DNA of 64,000 bases from Xenosphaeropsis pyriputrescens (taxonomy: Eukaryota > Ascomycota > Leotiomycetes > Phacidiales > Phacidiaceae), in NCBI GenBank assembly GCA_022609375.1, contig JAGKQE010000017.1, positions 186,001 through 250,000 of the forward strand, given 5' to 3'. How positions within the stretch are numbered: the first letter of the stretch is position 1; each line of letters begins with the position of its first letter. Positions 1-13,000 of this stretch are shown piece by piece. The position numbers and the translations under genes are program-made. The notes beneath the pieces were generated by a model. The model saw nothing but the letters and a program-made list of their open reading frames with translations, ran no database searches and was not told the origin of the DNA.

Positions 1-1
1 A

Positions 2-1423
2 TCCTATCTTTTAAATGATAAGCGAGGCAATATGTGCAAGTTCTTCTTCTTCTGGCCATTTCTGACAGTATGGCTCATGGTCATGCTTGCGAGTCAGATG
101 GTTGTTTTTGCGGGTATACCTTTTGCTTTGTTGACCGGATACGGAATGCAATACATTGCCCAGTCACTCTTGCCCCATGCTCCCGCAGACATGAGGCATA
201 TGCATAAGACCCCATGGCTGGCGGGCATTTTCGCTGCCACGCTCTTCTGGGTCTATGTTCGATGGCTCACTTACCTCTTGCCCACAACTTATATCACATA
301 CCCTCTTGCGAATTTGATTTTCGGCGTCTCGGCTACTTTATGTGGATATTTCTATCTTTGCACTATGTTTTACGAACCTGGCTATGTACCAAAATTGGGT
401 GGTCTTTCTGAGCAGAAGAAAGTCATTGAAGAGCTCTTGAGTCTGTGGAAGTTAGACGATCAAAATTTCTGTGTTCCTTGCATGGCTAGAATGCCTTTAA
501 GAAGCAAGCACTGCAAAAGGTGTAATCGATGTATTGCAAAGCACGATCAGTACGTACTAACCCCCATAAAATCACTGTCCTTAATACTGACTCCTTGCTT
601 AGCCATTGTCCATGGGTTTACAACTGCATTGGCATCAACAATCATCGACACTTCTTCCTCTATTTAGTATGCTTGGAGATAGGAATTCTGGCCATCGTGC
701 GTGTAACCATAGGCTGTAAGTGTTCAAATTGTGAGACTCCTTGAGTGTTGACTGACCTGAAAAGATTACGAATCCTTTGGTGACAAAGGTAACTCTGAGT
801 GCAATCTTCTTGCACCTGTCTTATGCCGCACTGTCAACAATGATTCATACACCGTTGTTCTGATGATCTGGGCCGCGCTACAACTTACCTGGGTTACAAT
901 GCTACTCTTTGTACAACTCGTACAGATTTCTCGGGCTATTACTACTTGGGAGAACATGAAGAGCTCCAACCACTCCCATGGCGGCAGAGCTTCAGAGGCT
1001 ATCACCTCTGCCCTCACCACTGGTACGACGTCGATGGCAGGAGCGCAAGTTGGTAGTACCGGAATGGGTCCAGATCCAGCATTACCGCAAGGTGCCCCTA
1101 GACATCACCACCACCATCAAAGCTGTTGGGCAACATGGAAAAAGATTCTCGGTGTTGATACATTTGTAGAAACAGCGCTGCATGGCTACGAAGGCAGCAG
1201 GAATAGAGTCCGGCAACCACCTAATCCATTCTCCAGAGGAGCAATCGGGAATTGTAAGGATTTTTGGTGTGACCCTGCACCGATATTTGGCAATAGAGAG
1301 AACGGGCAGGCCATGCTGGGCGGCGAGGTCATCGATTATACAAGGATGTATGAGACGCCCTCGCGAATGAGCGCAACGAGACATGGTGCCTATGAAAGCG
1401 TGGCCGCTGATGACGTTGTATGA
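2..1423 (+). CDS. AKR1: Akr1-type DHHC palmitoyltransferase, 3' part (5' end outside window)
   Basis: Protein S-acyltransferase that attaches palmitate to cysteines of membrane-associated proteins; Akr1 family members act at Golgi/endosomal membranes. The reading frame is already open at base 2, so the usual N-terminal ankyrin repeats lie upstream of the window. I join exons 2-549, 603-715 and 765-1423 (440 codons including stop). Several hydrophobic helices precede a zinc-binding Cys-rich domain (CVPCMARMPLRSKHC, then CKRCNRC). The catalytic DHHC-CPWVYNC motif appears only after the first intron is removed, which supports the splice model. Further helices and a TTWENM motif, the family's TTxE, follow. 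A His-rich loop (HHHHHQ) lies in the C-terminal tail. Yeast Akr1 has DHYC; this copy has DHHC. Family is clear; orthology to Akr1 rather than Akr2 is inferred from the ankyrin-less C-terminal region only. Confidence 0.88.
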
Positions 1424-1826
1424 TAGAACGGCTCATATCATGATGACCGATGTTAATGACCAAGATGAGTATTGGTGTTGGTTTGGCAGCAAAGCGTAGC
1501 ATGTTTAATGGCATGGAGTACTTTGCTTTGCTTTGCTCTGGCAGCAGTTTGAGTCCTCGTATAGCGTTTTAGGGGAAGGCAATTATTGCGTTAAATAACT
1601 GGAGTACTATTAGACTGTCTAAATCAAAGATTGAGATAATAAGTGTATTGAATTTTGATCTCGTTTGTCCTCTGTTAGTCAATGATGTAGTTGAATTTTG
1701 GTGATTTACTGATTTGGCGATTTAGCTATCGGGGCCATTAATTCCGCGTGGAAGCTTTATCACCAAAAACGGGACGAAGTACTTGTCGCAAACTTAATAC
1801 TTCCATCTCGACAAGAATGAGCTGGT
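1424..1826. other. intergenic, AKR1 3' side / TTI1 5' side
   Basis: About 400 bases between two genes on the same strand. It holds a short TTTGC run near 1523-1538 and AT-rich sequence that probably carries the AKR1 3' end. I see no open frame, RNA gene or clear promoter element. Confidence 0.6.
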
Positions 1827-4800
1827 ATGGATACTGCTGCTCAGACGGCGCGAAATGAGCTCTTTCAGAAGGTATTAACGCAAGGATTCGAAACAAACTT
1901 AACTAACGTACTACAGCTCAAACCACGATGTGTAGAGCTGAGCCAGCTTGCTCTGCAGTATGATGGCAAGCCTACGAGCTTGAGAGCTCTAGAAATCTCA
2001 ACTTCTCGACTCCTCGACATTCTTCGAACCCACTGTCGAGCCAGCACTTTCGACGAGAAGCTCGCCGATTATGTCTTTTTTCCGATTTCGAGCGTCTTCC
2101 GCAGTAAGCAAAAACAGTCGGATCGACTGGTTGAGCTTGCGCTCCAATGCCTCGAGCTACTTTTAACGAACGGCTGGCATAAAGCTATTGCTGTTGACCT
2201 TGCCAAACAGCTGTTGATATTGTTGACATTTACTGCTGATGGTACACCTGGAGAGGAAGCTTCTGCTTCGGAGGAAGTGAAGACGGAGGCTTATAAGGCT
2301 TTGAATGCGCTGTTCAAGGCTCTGGCGCGTACACCGAAAGGCACTGCTGCGTTAACAGATCAGACAACTGTGCCGGCTCTCGGCCACTGTGTGTCAGTCT
2401 TGCTTGAAGGTATCACTGATGGACCATCGAATGAGGCCCAACTACATGCTCTCGGAGCTTTACAATCACTGCTGTCCTGTGTTAAGGACCAGGAGGCTCT
2501 GGCGAGCTTCTTACCAGGCACAGTCTCTGGCCTGACAAAGTGTCTTATGCCAATGACGAGTTCTCGGAGGTCTAGAGCAGTACTTGTGCTAGCTTTACAG
2601 GTCCTTGGTCGTATTCTTACTACTGTGGTCGGCGATCTTCATACTCGCAATGTTGAAAGAGCCCCTCCAGATAGAAAGCTCAACAAATCTTGGTTGAAGG
2701 GATCTACTGCTCAGATCAAACTCGCTCTGGCAAATGTTGTCAAGTTACGCAAGGAGAATGATTCGGAGGTCCAGGGAGCTTTAAGAAAGCTGTGCATCAT
2801 TCTCCTGGATGAGTGCCACAATTCTTTGACAGACTCAGCATCCATACTCGTTGAGACTTGGCTTACTCTAGCAACTGAAGATGACACCGCACCTCCCTCT
2901 AGACAAACTACGTTGGCAGATCTCGCATTGATATACCCGGAGATTGGAGACTTGATTAAGACGACCCTCTACAACTGGGTCACGAGCCTCCCGCGGGTGA
3001 TGCAATCTAATGACGAATCAGCGAAAACCAGAATTTTGAGTCAGATCTCGCAGACATATGGACTTATGTCGACCCTTGAAATCGAATCTGGCATACTGGA
3101 GGATACTCTTGCAGATTCGTTAAGAAATAGTGTCACTGCTATGCTTGAACCGATTAAAAATAGCCTTATCATAGAAGATACAGGTACCTTAACCATCACT
3201 TCAGCTACCCCAAAGGACTTCGTTCCTCTACTTATGCCGCACGGAAGCCAAAAGCAAACCCGTGACGACTTTTTCATGCTCATTTCTAAGCTAGGCAATT
3301 CGGAGTCGCGGATAACCATGGCAAGCAATATGCTGGAGTATATGCGCAACTCGACGCCACAAGGACTGCTACCGGCATTTTGGCTATCTTACAATCTCGT
3401 GAAAGCTTCGGCTTTGAGAAATGCAGATTTGGAAGACTTCCTTATTGACTTGGCACTGTCGTCTGATGAATCAGAGGCAGTCACGGATGAACTCTACTCT
3501 TTCTCGGTAGCTATCTTATCTGACGATGAGCAGCCAGATTGGCGAGTTCGGGCTCTGGCCGTAGAGGTTATTGCATACTCTGCAGAACGAGCAAAGACAG
3601 ACTTTCGCCCGGAATTGGTCGATTCTCTCTATCCAGTCGTGCAACTTCTTGGGTCTCCCGTGCCTCAATTACGTGAACATGCCATGATCGGCCTCAACAT
3701 AATGTCGACAGCTTGTGGCTATAACAAAACTAGCGACCTGATCTTGGAAAACGTCGATTATATGGTCAATGCGGTTTCGTTGAAACTTAATACCTTCGAT
3801 ATCTCACCACAGGCGCCACAAGTCCTGACGATGCTAATCAGGCTTTCTGGCCCATCTATTCTGCCTTATTTAGACGATGTTGTGAATTCTATATTCGCGG
3901 CTTTGGACAACTTTCATGGTTATCCCCGTCTTGTCGATGCATTATTTGGAGTGCTTGGAGAAGTCGTCGAGGAAGGGTCAAAATCTGACCAGCTTAGGTT
4001 GTCATCGGGAAAAGAAATCACGCACCGCAAAACTGCTTCAGTGACCCCAAGCATAGCTAGTATTGTCGAGGTTTTCAAAAGGCGTCGGCAAGCAGCAACC
4101 AAGACGAATATTGAGCACGAGGATTACCCCGAAACGCCCTGGAAAAGTGCACAAACACTTCTTGATGAAGCGGCCACTCAAAACAACGATACCGAAACTC
4201 AACAAGCTTCTGGCCCGTCCGAGGAGGTTACTAAGATCACGCCTACCAAAACATACACTCTTCTCCAATCAATAACTCGACTTTCTCAACATTATCTTAC
4301 TTCATCTTCACCATATCTCCGTCGACGTTTGCTAGTTCTTATCTCCACCTCTAGCATATCGCTACACAACAATGAAGACGAATTTCTTCCACTTGTGAAC
4401 GATATTTGGTCTGTAGTAATGCAACGTCTATACGACGAAGAGACCTTTGTCGTTGTAGCAGCTGCTCAAACGTTAAGTACTATTTGTGAGAGTGCGGGCG
4501 ACTTCCTTTCTAGCAGAATAAAGAATGAATGGGTGGATATCATGAAGCTGATAAAGAGCATGAAGACCAAAGTAGGGGCAGAAAGAAAAGGGAAAGCCGG
4601 GCGGGGCATATTTACACAGAATCAACAGGTTTGGGAAGCTCTGCTGGGATTTATGGCCACCCTGATATCATGTGTGAGTGTCGATGACGATATGTTTGAT
4701 GAGGTCTTGGAGGTCTTCGACGATCTCTTGGCTAGTAGGCAGGATATCAGAGAGGCGCTGGAGGTGATTAATAAAGATGCGGTTTGGTTGGCCATGTGGA

Positions 4801-4874
4801 AGCGGAAGGAAATTCCTGTACAAGAAACTCCTGTCGTGGACGGTTATCAGTTTGTGCCTATGGTGTACACCTAG
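1827..4874 (+). CDS. TTI1: TTI1-like HEAT-repeat protein of the TTT (Tel2-Tti1-Tti2) complex
   Basis: Single-exon frame of 1015 residues. Tti1 with Tel2 and Tti2 forms a co-chaperone that helps Hsp90 mature PIKK kinases (TOR, ATM/Tel1, ATR/Mec1, Tra1). The N-terminal region (residues about 1-120), with the segment EKLADYVFFPISSVF followed by LALQCLELLLTNGW, matches the pattern I know from fungal Tti1 proteins. The rest is amphipathic helical pairs typical of HEAT/ARM solenoids, interrupted by a polar, probably disordered stretch near residues 730-810. Length is close to the roughly 1000-1100 residues of fungal family members. The ATG at 1827 is the first in frame; an upstream ATG at 1817 is out of frame. 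No intron is needed. Identification rests on sequence pattern memory, not a search. Confidence 0.82.
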   Translation: MDTAAQTARNELFQKVLTQGFETNLTNVLQLKPRCVELSQLALQYDGKPTSLRALEISTSRLLDILRTHCRASTFDEKLADYVFFPISSVFRSKQKQSDRLVELALQCLELLLTNGWHKAIAVDLAKQLLILLTFTADGTPGEEASASEEVKTEAYKALNALFKALARTPKGTAALTDQTTVPALGHCVSVLLEGITDGPSNEAQLHALGALQSLLSCVKDQEALASFLPGTVSGLTKCLMPMTSSRRSRAVLVLALQVLGRILTTVVGDLHTRNVERAPPDRKLNKSWLKGSTAQIKLALANVVKLRKENDSEVQGALRKLCIILLDECHNSLTDSASILVETWLTLATEDDTAPPSRQTTLADLALIYPEIGDLIKTTLYNWVTSLPRVMQSNDESAKTRILSQISQTYGLMSTLEIESGILEDTLADSLRNSVTAMLEPIKNSLIIEDTGTLTITSATPKDFVPLLMPHGSQKQTRDDFFMLISKLGNSESRITMASNMLEYMRNSTPQGLLPAFWLSYNLVKASALRNADLEDFLIDLALSSDESEAVTDELYSFSVAILSDDEQPDWRVRALAVEVIAYSAERAKTDFRPELVDSLYPVVQLLGSPVPQLREHAMIGLNIMSTACGYNKTSDLILENVDYMVNAVSLKLNTFDISPQAPQVLTMLIRLSGPSILPYLDDVVNSIFAALDNFHGYPRLVDALFGVLGEVVEEGSKSDQLRLSSGKEITHRKTASVTPSIASIVEVFKRRRQAATKTNIEHEDYPETPWKSAQTLLDEAATQNNDTETQQASGPSEEVTKITPTKTYTLLQSITRLSQHYLTSSSPYLRRRLLVLISTSSISLHNNEDEFLPLVNDIWSVVMQRLYDEETFVVVAAAQTLSTICESAGDFLSSRIKNEWVDIMKLIKSMKTKVGAERKGKAGRGIFTQNQQVWEALLGFMATLISCVSVDDDMFDEVLEVFDDLLASRQDIREALEVINKDAVWLAMWKRKEIPVQETPVVDGYQFVPMVYT

Positions 4875-5219
4875 ATTTTATATTACAGACAAATCCGGTC
4901 CAATATAACTAAGTGTGATGGCTTCTTCGATGTCTTGTAGTCTCTGTTTGTTCAAAGCTAGAGCCTGAATAGGTATTTGCTACTTGAAACCCCACTATAA
5001 ACAAATCCCATGGGAAGGGGAGTGTAGCTGTGTTCTTCTTAATCTTGTAAAGCACCGTTCATAGTATGGATAGGTATTTCCTTAAGCTATCTACCAAAAG
5101 ATTGAAAGCTACCCCGTGCATAGATTTCTCAAGGAAATTTCGCAAAAGACGGAACGTTGACTAAGCTACTAGGCCTAAGCTGTATATTTAATGTAGTCTT
5201 TTGAGGGTTATTTCTATTT
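4875..5219. other. convergent intergenic between TTI1 and POP3
   Basis: About 345 bases between two 3' ends. AT-rich, as expected for two 3' UTRs and terminators. No gene or structured element seen. Confidence 0.6.
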
Positions 5220-6191
5220 CTATTTCTTGACCTTGCTGACCACTGGCATGAATGTCTCGATCGCATTGATCTTGGTAGGCAAATATGCAGCTTCCTCTAT
5301 CTGCCTAAGCCAAGGTGCGTCGATTTTCGACACACTCTCCCTTACGACCTCAAGCAGTGCCTTTGAGTACGGTGCATCGGCAAGCAGCCCGATAAAGTTT
5401 ACCCGGGGTATCCCAAGAGCAGTAGCAAGACGAGCCTCGCAATTCTTTGGCAGCGGTACCAGCCTTGTTGATGGCTGGTCTGGAAAGGCGTGTGAAGCGG
5501 TAGCCACAAGCAGAGGCAGGTGCGCGTGGAGTATTGATGGTTGTGTGGAGCGGGCGACAAAGATGGCAGCTACATGTCGTGCATCTCGGGTTTGATCACC
5601 TGAATTGGCAGAAAGCTTGCCTTCTTGCTCGAGAGATTCCATCCCTTCAGTCTGATTTGACTTGCTTCTCGCTCTAGTACATTTTGCGGCGTTGCTTTCC
5701 AAGTGCCGGCTGGTACCGTTGAACCCAACGAGCACTGAGGAAGCTATCTCAGGTGCAGGGGGGACGACTTGAGGTTCCTGTTGGGTTTCCTGACGCTTCC
5801 TTTTCTTGCTTCGCTTGCCTTTCGACGGAACAACATGAGCAGACTTATGATGGCCAATAGGAGAGAGTAAACTGAGTGTCGTTAGTAGTGTCAAAACCCG
5901 ATAAGTATAGTGTGACCAATTGCAGATATATGGGAAGATTAGTGACCATAGAATATAAAGAGCGACTAAGGTCACTACTTCATGTCTCATTCTTGGAAGA
6001 AATTCCTTTCAAGTTGGAGAATCGCGTACCTGCAGAGAAGCTCGAGGATAATCTCTTGGTCTTTCAACGAAATTGTGGGCCTAGTAGAATTAGTCTTTTT
6101 TTCTTCCTTGAGCTGTTTGAGTGAACGATTACCATTGTACTGTACTGAAAGGTGTATCCAGCTGAAATACTGTCTTTGGTCTCCTGTCCAT
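5220..6191 (-). CDS. POP3: RNase P / RNase MRP subunit Pop3
   Basis: Protein subunit of the nuclear ribonucleoproteins that mature tRNA 5' ends (RNase P) and pre-rRNA (RNase MRP). I model three exons: 6191-6133, 6080-6030 and 5871-5220, giving 253 residues. The joins restore the conserved N-terminal block: a TVFQLDTPFSTVQW stretch, then PTISLKDQEIILELLC, then SLLSPIGHHKSAHV. None of these is contiguous in the genomic frames. The first intron is 51 bases with a gactaat branch site. A basic segment (GKRSKKRKR) follows. The C-terminal part has the family's GIPRVNFIGLL and YLPTKINAIET blocks. The start ATG at 6191 is the only one that fits the first exon. It lies head to head with the deubiquitinase gene. 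Confidence 0.88.
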
Positions 6192-7031
6192 TTTGTAGAA
6201 GTTGTGTTACTTGGTTTCGATGCTCAAGTGACTCGTAGGATGAATGGGAAATATTGCTTAGTAGATTGCCTGAACGACCGTTGCAAAGTTCCGCTACTCT
6301 GCCTCGCTGCCCCACTGTTAAGAGCATAGGTACCTAGGTACTTATGTATCCCAGCAGCCGAAGGGAACGGAACGGCGGATAATAGCGCGGCCTACATGTG
6401 GAGGGAATTGAGTGCGGAATGGTGGAACAGTCAAGGTAAGCAAGGTAAGCGCGAAGGTTTGTGCTTGCAGCCTTATAACTAAGGCATGAAAGAGCTTCAC
6501 AGCTACCCACCCTAGCGTCAAATCGCGAACGCGGGCACTGCTCGATAAGAGCGCGCGGGCGCAGACACGACCGATAGTTGAATACCACCATACCTGAATG
6601 GTAGAGCTCTGATGATGTTCATCAATCGTCATTTATGATCCTCACTTTCTTTCTTTCACATCGACATCACAACTCGCCATTTTTCTTCCCTAACGCCCAG
6701 CTCTTGGGAATCTGCATCGCCATCTGCAGCTTCAATTCCAATAAGTACAGACATCGTTCGCGCAACTTACATAGTACAGACTCACTGCTTCATCCATTCC
6801 TACAAGGCTGCACATTTACCACCACAATCCGGCTGTGTCTTGACATCCTTGTTTAACAAAGTGACACAGTCTGTATGGGAATCGCACAGAACATTGTCGC
6901 ATGCTATTCTGCAGCAGTAGGATAAGCTCTCAAGCTGTCTTCCTTCCCTTCCTAGAGCTCAGAGCTCCCGCTCTTCTTTCCAACAATCTTGCTTGTCAAT
7001 TTTCCTTGCACACCAATTACTGCCAAATCAA
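6192..7031. promoter_or_regulatory. divergent intergenic region POP3 / deubiquitinase
   Basis: 840 bases separating two divergently read genes, so it should carry both promoters and both 5' leaders. It holds a nested palindromic element around 6327-6344 (TAGGTACCTAGGTACTTA) and pyrimidine-rich tracts near 6640-6700 and 6930-6960 just upstream of the + strand start. No TATA box is convincing. Confidence 0.5.
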
Positions 7032-10000
7032 ATGGACGGCGAACCACCCGACCTAAGTGTCGAACGAGGGGCCTCATCTGAGTCCAGATTAGCTCGCTCA
7101 AACCCATTTGAAGACGACGGAGTAGCTCCACGGAAACGAGCACGACTTTCTCAGAGCACATCCCGCAGTCCATCCAGTCCATCAAGCAATGTGAACATGG
7201 ATCAGGTAGAGCCCGAGAGAACCCCCGCCTTGGTCGGCCAACAACTGGCATCAGAACCATCCACCCCATCCCGACCTCAAACCCCCGAAGCTATCTCACA
7301 AGTTCCAAACAAAATAACATTGAATCTTCGAAGCCCACACGCCATTAAAATTCCAGTCCCACCATCTCTACCAGCAACACCGCAAACACCTCTCGAAAAC
7401 ACAAACACAATAGTCAAAGACAGTATCGAACCAGCAGCAGGTGATGATGACATGAGCAGCATGCCTGCGATGTCCTCTTCAGACTCTGGCGAGGCTAGTC
7501 CGCCAGTTGTGCTTGTGATCGATGACGAGCCAGAAGAAATTGATAATAGGCACGATGTTATCTTGGTCGAGGATGACAGCACGGATCCCATGGATGCTTT
7601 CCCTGGCACGAGCACTTCTACTACCATCGAGACCGCTGTTCACAGAATCGCCGAAGAACTTGAACTTGGTCAGTCATCACAGCCTCTCCTTCGTCTCCTA
7701 AAGGTTGCTTACAATATTTAGGATCCATGTCGAACGGAAGTATTTTCGATGAAGTTACTACCTGGGTGGAGAGCTTCCTGTCACTTTACACTACTCAGTA
7801 CAGTGTGCTCAGAAGTCTTCGAGAATATCGAGATTTTTGGCTAAAATTCCCCGACATAATATTTCGCCTGAACCGACGAAAGTAAGTCTTTGTAAAGCGC
7901 TGGCGTGTGATTGACCCAGCTAATTGTCGCAGGTTGTTCTTTGGAGACTGGCTGAATAAAAGATATCAAGATCGTCAAAATGTGACACAATTTTTCAGCT
8001 CCTTGGCCGCCCTTACTGCTCGAATCATTGCTTCAGAGCTCGCCGATAACACGCAGTGGAAAATCTCTGATACTTCCAAATTCGAGCCCGTGTTCATTTC
8101 TCGCCGTTTCCTAGCGGCTCTTGCGTCGTTGTTAAAACAGGGAGAAAGTCACATCGGTTCAAGTCTTGCCACTCATTATGAATGGGACTGGGATCATCAA
8201 GTCATGCTGATGAACAAACGTTTCGTCGCTGGCCGTGGGCTGGAGTCGCTGATCCAACATTCCAGAAACCTGCTTGACCTAGCTTTGATATCTCCACAGT
8301 ATTTCGAAACACTGGTGATTCCAACGAAGATTCTTGGAACCATGTCAATCGAAGCTCTCGACCACCCAGCACAGATTATCAGTATTGTGACGCAGAAGGC
8401 AAACGCTGGTGAAAATCGAAAGCATCATCCCTACCCTCCGGATTTGGCAGCCAAAATCTTGAATGAATCATGGCCTTGGTATTTGACTATGTCGGAGGCT
8501 CTTGATGTTATTATCGAGAAACATGTCACGTTGTTGTCCCCAGATTCGGCCTTGATTCACTTCGAGGGCCTAAGTTCAATTCTAGGAGCATGTGTAAGTT
8601 ACGATGGCGGTCCAAGTCCAGCCGAAGAGGTGATTATCAAGCAGCAAACGGAGACAGCAGATTTATGCCCGAAGTACCTTGTCCCGGTTATCACATACCG
8701 TTGGAGAATTCGCCTGTTGAAGAAGTTGATTACTTCAGGTCAAATGCAGCTTCGTGTTATCGGCGTTTCTTCAATGTGTGCGGATCTCCTCACGATTTTT
8801 CAAACCTACAAGCGAGATGGAGAGCCTTGCGATAATAAGTTCCTCCTTTATGTTGCTGGTATGATCGCAGAGCACAAACTCGTGGGCTATATCGTTGGCA
8901 CTGGATCTCATCCTGAACTAATTGGGCAAAGCGGCAATATCATCGGCTTCCTTATCGTAGCAAAGACGTACACTGCGCAGAACACTGACACTATCTGGCA
9001 TACAATCACTAATAGCCAAGACCCACGCATTGTGGAAGCAACACTTCGAATGTTGGGCTCAGTCGTCAATCTGCTGGATCTAGATCACTTATTCTATTTG
9101 TGTAGCAAGCTAGCCACCATTCCCCTGGATTCCTTTGGTGCACCTATGCGGGAGCTTTGCGATCAAGTGCTAAACCACATTGTTGCGAAGAGCGCCCGGG
9201 ATAATTTCATCGGTGCGGCACCCTACGAACTTTGCGTTCACTTGATCAGAGGATCATCTGGCTATTGCTCGAATGCATCATCTTTGGTACTTGACGTTCA
9301 TACACTTTCAACAAAGAAATTCCAGGAATTGTTGCAATTTGGGCCACATCCAGATGTTCGAAGGAGCATCTACGCAACATGCATTGAGGACATTGGCTCA
9401 CGGTCAGACAGTGCTCCAGGAAGCATTTGCATCTTGTCTATTATGGTAGACCATATGGCGACTGATCTTACCGAACTAGTCTTGCAACACAACTTGATAG
9501 ATTTACTGGTCGAGGAATACGCGTTCGCTGTCAATGAAGAAGCCGATCCCCATCACCTACACACAACCAATGATCAGACCTTCCAGATGCGTCGCGACTT
9601 ACTTTTCAAAATAATTTGCAACTTTCCTTCATCAATCTCCTCGATTACCGGACCAAAGTTGTGGAGCTTGTTAGTTGGCGAGGACGCTAGGAGCCCGAAT
9701 GACCGTCAAATCGCCTGGAAGCTCTTGAACAGTCTGGCGAAGAGGCTACCAAATATGAACAGCTTCATAAATGCTTGTGTTCATACATTTTTACCTACAC
9801 TCCCTCCCCACTGTTTCACAGAAGGTTGCCTCGATTTTGTGAAAATTGCGTTGCAGCGAGAGCTTAGTGTTCTACAGACTAGCTCTCCAGAGAGTTTTCA
9901 GGAGATTCTTGGCCTCAAACAGCTCTGGCGTATAGCATTGACTAGTCTGGACGGTACTGTCGATGTACCTGCTGTCAATCTGCTGATTGAGACGTATTTG

Positions 10001-13000
10001 GAAACACCAACAGTAGCCGCAATGTCTTCCGAAGAGATACAGAGGCTGCATGCAGATCTGGTAGAGCGCTCTCTGGACAGACTGGCTGCTACAGCATCAA
10101 AGCTTACATCACACGAGGAATCCTCACTCCCAGCTCAGACTATGGTGAACCTGTCTTCACATCCACAGCCCAACGTCAGTATACACGAACTATGTTTTCG
10201 ACGATCGTTGACTGTACTACGAGGATTTCTCGATGAGTATCAGAAGAGGTTTGGCCGGGATGCCCCGCCTCTCAAAGCCCCAGCTGCTGTTCAAGATCCT
10301 GAACCTGTTGGTGACAAAATCAAGGTTCATTATCAGGCTTTTGACGGCAATAAGCACACGGCAATGGAATCTTGCGAGATAGGATTAGGCAACTCAGCTG
10401 GAGATTTATTTGCAAAATTGTCCAAAGAAATCGGCTTCGATGAGTATAGCGTGTACTACTCGGGGGTTCGGCTCAGATCTGACAAAGTTGACTTGTGCAA
10501 AACACTGGGAGAACTTCATATGGGCAACCTTCCGATTTTACTACATCGTCAGGAGAATGCCGAAGCGATGACTCGTGGTGTAGTTGCTCTAGAGAACATT
10601 ATCAAGCAGAGGTTCCAGGAGCTCTGGAGCTTTTTGAAACTACCGCTTGACAATGCCCGAGAGGTAAGAAATTGATTGGTTTATCTAATTTGTCGCTAAT
10701 CAAATCCAGATCTATAATTTCCTGATACGCTTTCCGATATATGATCAGTTGCTGGCTTCGTTCGAGAGCAATGGGACGAAAATCGCGGAAGTGTTTCCCG
10801 GTGATCAAATATACAAAGGTCTTTATGCATTGCATGCATTACAGATTCATATGGAGAAGCTTTCCAGTCAGGTGTGTCGCATTAATGTGTATCTTTGGTC
10901 TTTAGTGCTGTGCTAACTTCGGTACACAGAGAACACTTGATGAGGAAATCCGAGGTCGCATATTTGTACTTGTGTCAACCGCATTCTGCTCTTCCGAAGT
11001 AATGCAGAGTTGTCCAAATGAAGCCTTAAGAGTATTCTATGAACATAGGTTTGTAGAATGCCTATCTCAACTCCTTAAAGGTTAGTGTTCTATTATCAAC
11101 TTCTCCTGTTTGACAAAGACTAACCCTTTTTAGACTTTCAACGCTGTGAAGGGATTGCCATTCATCTCAAGGATACGAGTTTGCTGCGCCGCCTCGTAAA
11201 AATACTCACTGGTTCCCGAGTGGAAGGGGAAAGCAAACACTCCCTGGTGTTGGTTACAGCAGCGTTTGGTGTGATTTTGCGAGCTTCGATGCACAGTGTT
11301 CCTTTCTGGAACAACTTCAAAGCTAGCGACCAAAGTACCCTTTTTCACCACTTGCTCCTCGAAGAAGATCAGTCAATACTTCGAGAAGAAGTCGCTAGAC
11401 GCATCATAAACGTATGCAAATCCGCACCAATCCATTCGGCAGTATCAGATCAGGAATTTGCAACCCAGTTCTGGAAAGCCATCTATCCATTGATCCCAAT
11501 CGCGGTCACAAAGTCACTGAAATGCCAAGAGTTTTTCGGCCTAGCTCTTGCCGTATTCAAGAGAACCTTTGAACTTGATGAGAATGATCTTGACCCACGG
11601 GTTTATCTTGCTGAATGGGGAACACTACTTGTCAAGCACGACGTTATTCAGGTATGATTCTCTGTCTAATCGAGATTCCCTAGCTAATTTGTGGTAGTTC
11701 GTCGGGCGTCCTGGAACTGTTGATAAGGCAGTAATTGGCCTTGCGAAGCTTGTCCATTGGTGTGTCCTAGCGGCAAAGGCACGCAAACGTGAACTGGGTA
11801 GCAGGTAAGCCTTTTGTGATGGTAGTTGAGCACCAGACACTAATGAACATAGTACCCTTGCCTTAGATCTATTCAATAAGCATCTTTTCCCACCATTCAC
11901 TCATGCCGACTCTCTACCACTCCAGCATTTACCTCTCCTAGATACTCAGACGAGGTCATTCATTTATGACACTGTTCTTTTACTTAGCAGAGAGAATTAC
12001 CAGCAGTGGCGACACGTTATGGTTCAGGTTTCAGACCTAGTCGCCTTCGATTACCACAAATGTTTGTCAATCTGATCCGTTTCTAAATGCCGCTAACGAA
12101 TTTAGCTGAATATGCATACGACTTACTGCCACTTATGTACGAGCGGGACAAGCATATCAGATCTTCAACTGGATATGTCGGTCTGAGGAACTTGTCTAAC
12201 ACTTGCTACCTGAATTCCCTTGCCACACAACTTTTTATGAATGTCTCGTTTAGAGATTTTATGCTCAGAGCGAACGTAGCAGATGGGAACGGGACCCAGA
12301 GACTTCTCCACGAGACACAGAACCTTTTCAGCTACATGCAAAACAGCTTCAACCGAAGTGTCGAGCCCTCAGCGCTTGCTTGTTCAATAAAAACCTATGA
12401 GGAGACCAGAATCGACGTCAATATCCAGATGGATGTGGACGAATTCTACAACCTACTTTTTGATCGCTGGGAGGGCCAGATCCTTGCTCCAGAGGCCAAA
12501 GCAGAATTCAGATCCTTCTATGGCGGCCAGCTTGTGCAACAAGTTAAGTCGAAGGAATGCCCGCATATTTCTGAGCGACTTGAGCCCTTCTCGGCAATCC
12601 AGTGTGATATCAAGGGCAAGTCCACTCTAGAGGAAAGTCTGCAGGCGTACGTTGATGGTGAGATTATGGAAGGCGATAACAAATACAAGTGCTCAACTTG
12701 TGACCGCCATGTTGATGCGGTGAAAAGAGCTTGCCTCAAAGATGTTCCGGATAATCTCATCTTCCATCTCAAGCGCTTTGATTTCAACCTTCGCACACTT
12801 CAACGAAATAAGATCAACGACCACTTCGCATTTCCTCGAACAATTGACATGCGTCCGTACAAGGTGGATCATCTTATGAATCCCTCCGAGGACAGTCCAG
12901 AAGATATATTCGAACTCGTCGGCATCTTGGTTCATACGGGCACTGCTGAGAGTGGACACTATTACTCATATATTAGAGAGCGGCCATCATATGATTCATC

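Noticed and set aside
6064..6327. 87-codon minus frame as the first exon of POP3
   Set aside because: Its frame does not continue into Pop3. The ATG at 6191 in another frame gives the conserved N-terminus after two short introns.
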